A stretch of 64,000 nt of DNA from PFL25 sp046260155 (lineage in GTDB: Bacteria; Chloroflexota; Anaerolineae; Anaerolineales; UBA4823), in assembly GCA_046260155.1 (NCBI GenBank), contig JBJYXV010000089.1:1-64000 (forward strand), read 5' to 3'. The notes under the pieces were generated by a model that did no database searches, was not told where the DNA came from, and worked only from the letters and a program-made list of their open reading frames with translations. Positions 62,683 through 64,000 of this stretch are shown here, piece after piece. The first letter of the stretch is position 1. The number at the start of each line of letters is the position of its first letter. A program made the translations under genes and the position numbers.

Positions 62683-63414
62683 ATGGAAGATTTAGTTTTT
62701 GGGGGTGCCTATCCAGGTGTGCAGGCCAGAGTGCTATTAATCAGCGATGACTACAGCACCGCCCGCATCTGGAGCCACATCCTCAATGAGAAGAATATCG
62801 ATGCGACCTTGCTGGGCTCTCCCGAAGAGGCATTACAGGTCTGGTCTGAGACGATTCCCGACCTGATTATCATCGATGCTTATGCACGCGAGTTTGATGG
62901 CATAAACCTGGTGCGGCAATTACGCGAGCAAGGCGTGGTGCCCATCATCCTGCTCACTCCGGTCAATAATGAAACTTATATCCTGGGAGCCTACCGGGCG
63001 GGTGTCGACGAGTGTGTGATCAAGCCTGTCAGCCCGGCTTTATTCCAGGTGAAAGTCAAAGCCTGGCTGCGCCGTTCCTGGTCGATGCCTGCGGAGAGCC
63101 TGGATGTGCTTAAGGCGGGAGGCTTACAGCTCGACCCGACCCGGCGCCAGGTGATCACTGATGACCAACAAACTATCAATCTGACCAACCTGGAATTTCG
63201 CCTGCTGCACCTGCTGATGTCTCATCCCGGATGGGTCATGACCACCGAGGATATTGTTTTAAAAATATGGGGATATCATGGCAATGGAGACAGCAGCCTG
63301 CTGAAGAATGTGGTCTACCGGCTGCGGCGCAAGATCGACCCGGACCAGGGCAACCCGCGCTACATCCACACCGAAGCTGGTCTGGGCTATAAGTTTCAAG
63401 ATTCCTTGAAGTAA
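62683..63414 (+). CDS. OmpR-family response regulator
   Basis: The 243-residue protein has a complete receiver: acidic pair in LLISDDYSTA, phospho-Asp65 in DLIIIDAYARE, Thr in IILLTPV and Lys in CVIKPVS. A winged-helix DNA-binding domain follows (LTNLEFRLLHLLMSHPGWVMTTEDIVLKIWG, SLLKNVVYRLRRKIDPD). AAGG precedes ATG. No histidine kinase is adjacent, so it is an orphan. Unlike the regulator at 21801, its receiver should be phosphorylatable. Confidence 0.93.
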   Translation: MEDLVFGGAYPGVQARVLLISDDYSTARIWSHILNEKNIDATLLGSPEEALQVWSETIPDLIIIDAYAREFDGINLVRQLREQGVVPIILLTPVNNETYILGAYRAGVDECVIKPVSPALFQVKVKAWLRRSWSMPAESLDVLKAGGLQLDPTRRQVITDDQQTINLTNLEFRLLHLLMSHPGWVMTTEDIVLKIWGYHGNGDSSLLKNVVYRLRRKIDPDQGNPRYIHTEAGLGYKFQDSLK

Positions 63415-63609
63415 TCACCAATCTAGATTCAAAAGCAATTCAAGAAGGAGTTGTTGGTAAGAGATGTGAAGAAGGTACCCGCTTTACCGAGGGAATTTTT
63501 TTCTATGCAATGTAAGATGGAGGAGCCCGTCTTTTGGTTGGGGTCATACTGGTTTGAAATTGCGACTGAATGTGACCCCTTCTGAGACCGTTTTCACACC
63601 AGAATTTTT

Positions 63610-63647
63610 TATACTAGAATCACATGAGTGAAACTCGTGATCACTCA
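63610..63647 (+). promoter_or_regulatory. -10 box and 5' hairpin before the last gene
   Basis: TATACT (63610-63615) suggests transcription from about 63622. The transcript would begin with a 7-bp hairpin (TGAGTGA at 63625-63631 with TCACTCA at 63641-63647), then AAGGAG and ATG 63667. No clear -35 box is seen. The hairpin could stabilise the mRNA end. Confidence 0.35.
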
Positions 63648-63666
63648 CAATGCAAGGAGAATAGAA

Positions 63667-64000
63667 ATGAAAAAGAATCTTAAGTGGGTCCTGGTAATTT
63701 GTTTTATTCTGAGCATCGTGATCATCGCAGAAGCGGCTCAGCTGAATTCAATTTATATGCCGGTGGTGTATGTGAACGTTCCTACTGCAACGAATACGCC
63801 TACCCCAACCAGGACTCCCACCCCGACCAAAACCCCTACACCTACAAAGACACCCGCGCCGGGGTCATGTTTGTCTGGCAAAACCACGGGCGTATGTATC
63901 ACCGGCCTCGCTTATGAGGGTGGTGTGTCGAATGAATCCATCAGCATCAAGAATTTGGGCAGCTCCGCCGTGGATATGCAAAATTGGCGTGTCGTCAATG
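63667..64000 (+). CDS. Secreted lamin-tail-domain protein, cut by the window end
   Basis: The visible 111 residues have a signal peptide (LKWVLVICFILSIVIIAEAAQ), an IYMPVVYV stretch, a PTPTRTPTPT linker, and then the start of a lamin-tail (LTD) domain: LSGKTTGVCITGLAYEGGVSNESISIKNLGSSAVDMQNWRVVN. LTD domains occur in many secreted Chloroflexota proteins, often with nucleases or adhesins. The C-terminal part is outside the window. AAGGAG lies before ATG. Confidence 0.82.
   Translation, partial: MKKNLKWVLVICFILSIVIIAEAAQLNSIYMPVVYVNVPTATNTPTPTRTPTPTKTPTPTKTPAPGSCLSGKTTGVCITGLAYEGGVSNESISIKNLGSSAVDMQNWRVVN

Noticed and set aside
1..64000. CRISPR array, prophage or toxin-antitoxin module
   Set aside because: I read for regularly spaced repeats, phage structural genes and small gene pairs and saw none that I could support. 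The 11-bp repeats have no spacers and are promoter elements.

Overview
The window looks like a draft-genome contig from a Chloroflexota bacterium, most likely class Anaerolineae. This rests on style rather than on a marker gene: many lipoproteins and membrane proteins carry long Pro/Thr (PTPTPT) linkers. Bacterial FW (NBR1-type) and lamin-tail domains, an FHA/PP2C signalling cluster, a LysW-like zinc ribbon and several -10 boxes set only 6 nt before start codons also fit. An exact 100-base run of N (43740-43839) is a scaffold gap, so linkage across it is not proven.

Region by region. 0.1-2.6 kb: an oligopeptide-type ABC substrate-binding lipoprotein with an elaborate control region (four 11-bp direct repeats, a near-consensus promoter and a 16-bp palindrome at the predicted start of transcription). 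2.6-7.5 kb (minus): maf, a class B penicillin-binding lipoprotein, rsgA, an ECF sigma factor and a coupled 75-residue ORF. 7.5-9.8 kb: xpt and guaA (guanine nucleotides). 9.8-15.1 kb: a VWA-like/FHA membrane protein, a PP2C phosphatase and a pseudo-PP2C propeller protein. 15.2-19.7 kb: an AmrS-type radical SAM enzyme, mobA, and a three-gene operon (cysteine hydrolase, flavoprotein, RlmN-like radical SAM protein). 20.8-25.7 kb: a DHH phosphoesterase, a response regulator with a degenerate receiver, a LysW-like protein, an FW-domain protein, a small secreted protein and a LysM protein.

26.6-33.5 kb is an accessory region in decay. Intact genes (an SDR, a ferredoxin, a LarA-type racemase, a Bcr/CflA exporter) are interspersed with remnants that I read as a CoA-transferase subunit B, an IclR regulator, an extradiol ring-cleavage dioxygenase, a CHMI-like isomerase and a truncated NTF2-like protein. 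Together they look like the remains of an aromatic meta-cleavage pathway. A transposase remnant lies at 19.9-20.4 kb.

33.7-37.6 kb: a TauE exporter, an O-methyltransferase, a cysteine desulfurase-like protein, twin hairpin repeats and tRNA-Arg(CCT). 37.65-43.7 kb is respiratory: sdhCDAB (minus), divergent from a Rieske / cytochrome b6 / subunit IV-dihaem cytochrome c complex (plus). Isocitrate dehydrogenase (45.8-47.1 kb) adds a further TCA step. The rest holds a Ca2+-type P-ATPase, a ParB-like/serine-kinase-like protein, a DDAH-like hydrolase, an NOL-like SDR, a PAC2 protein, typA, secreted propeller, WD40 and SH3 lipoproteins, a transglutaminase-like protein, an OmpR-family regulator and, at the right edge, a truncated lamin-tail protein.

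All family names come from reading motifs; no database search was possible.
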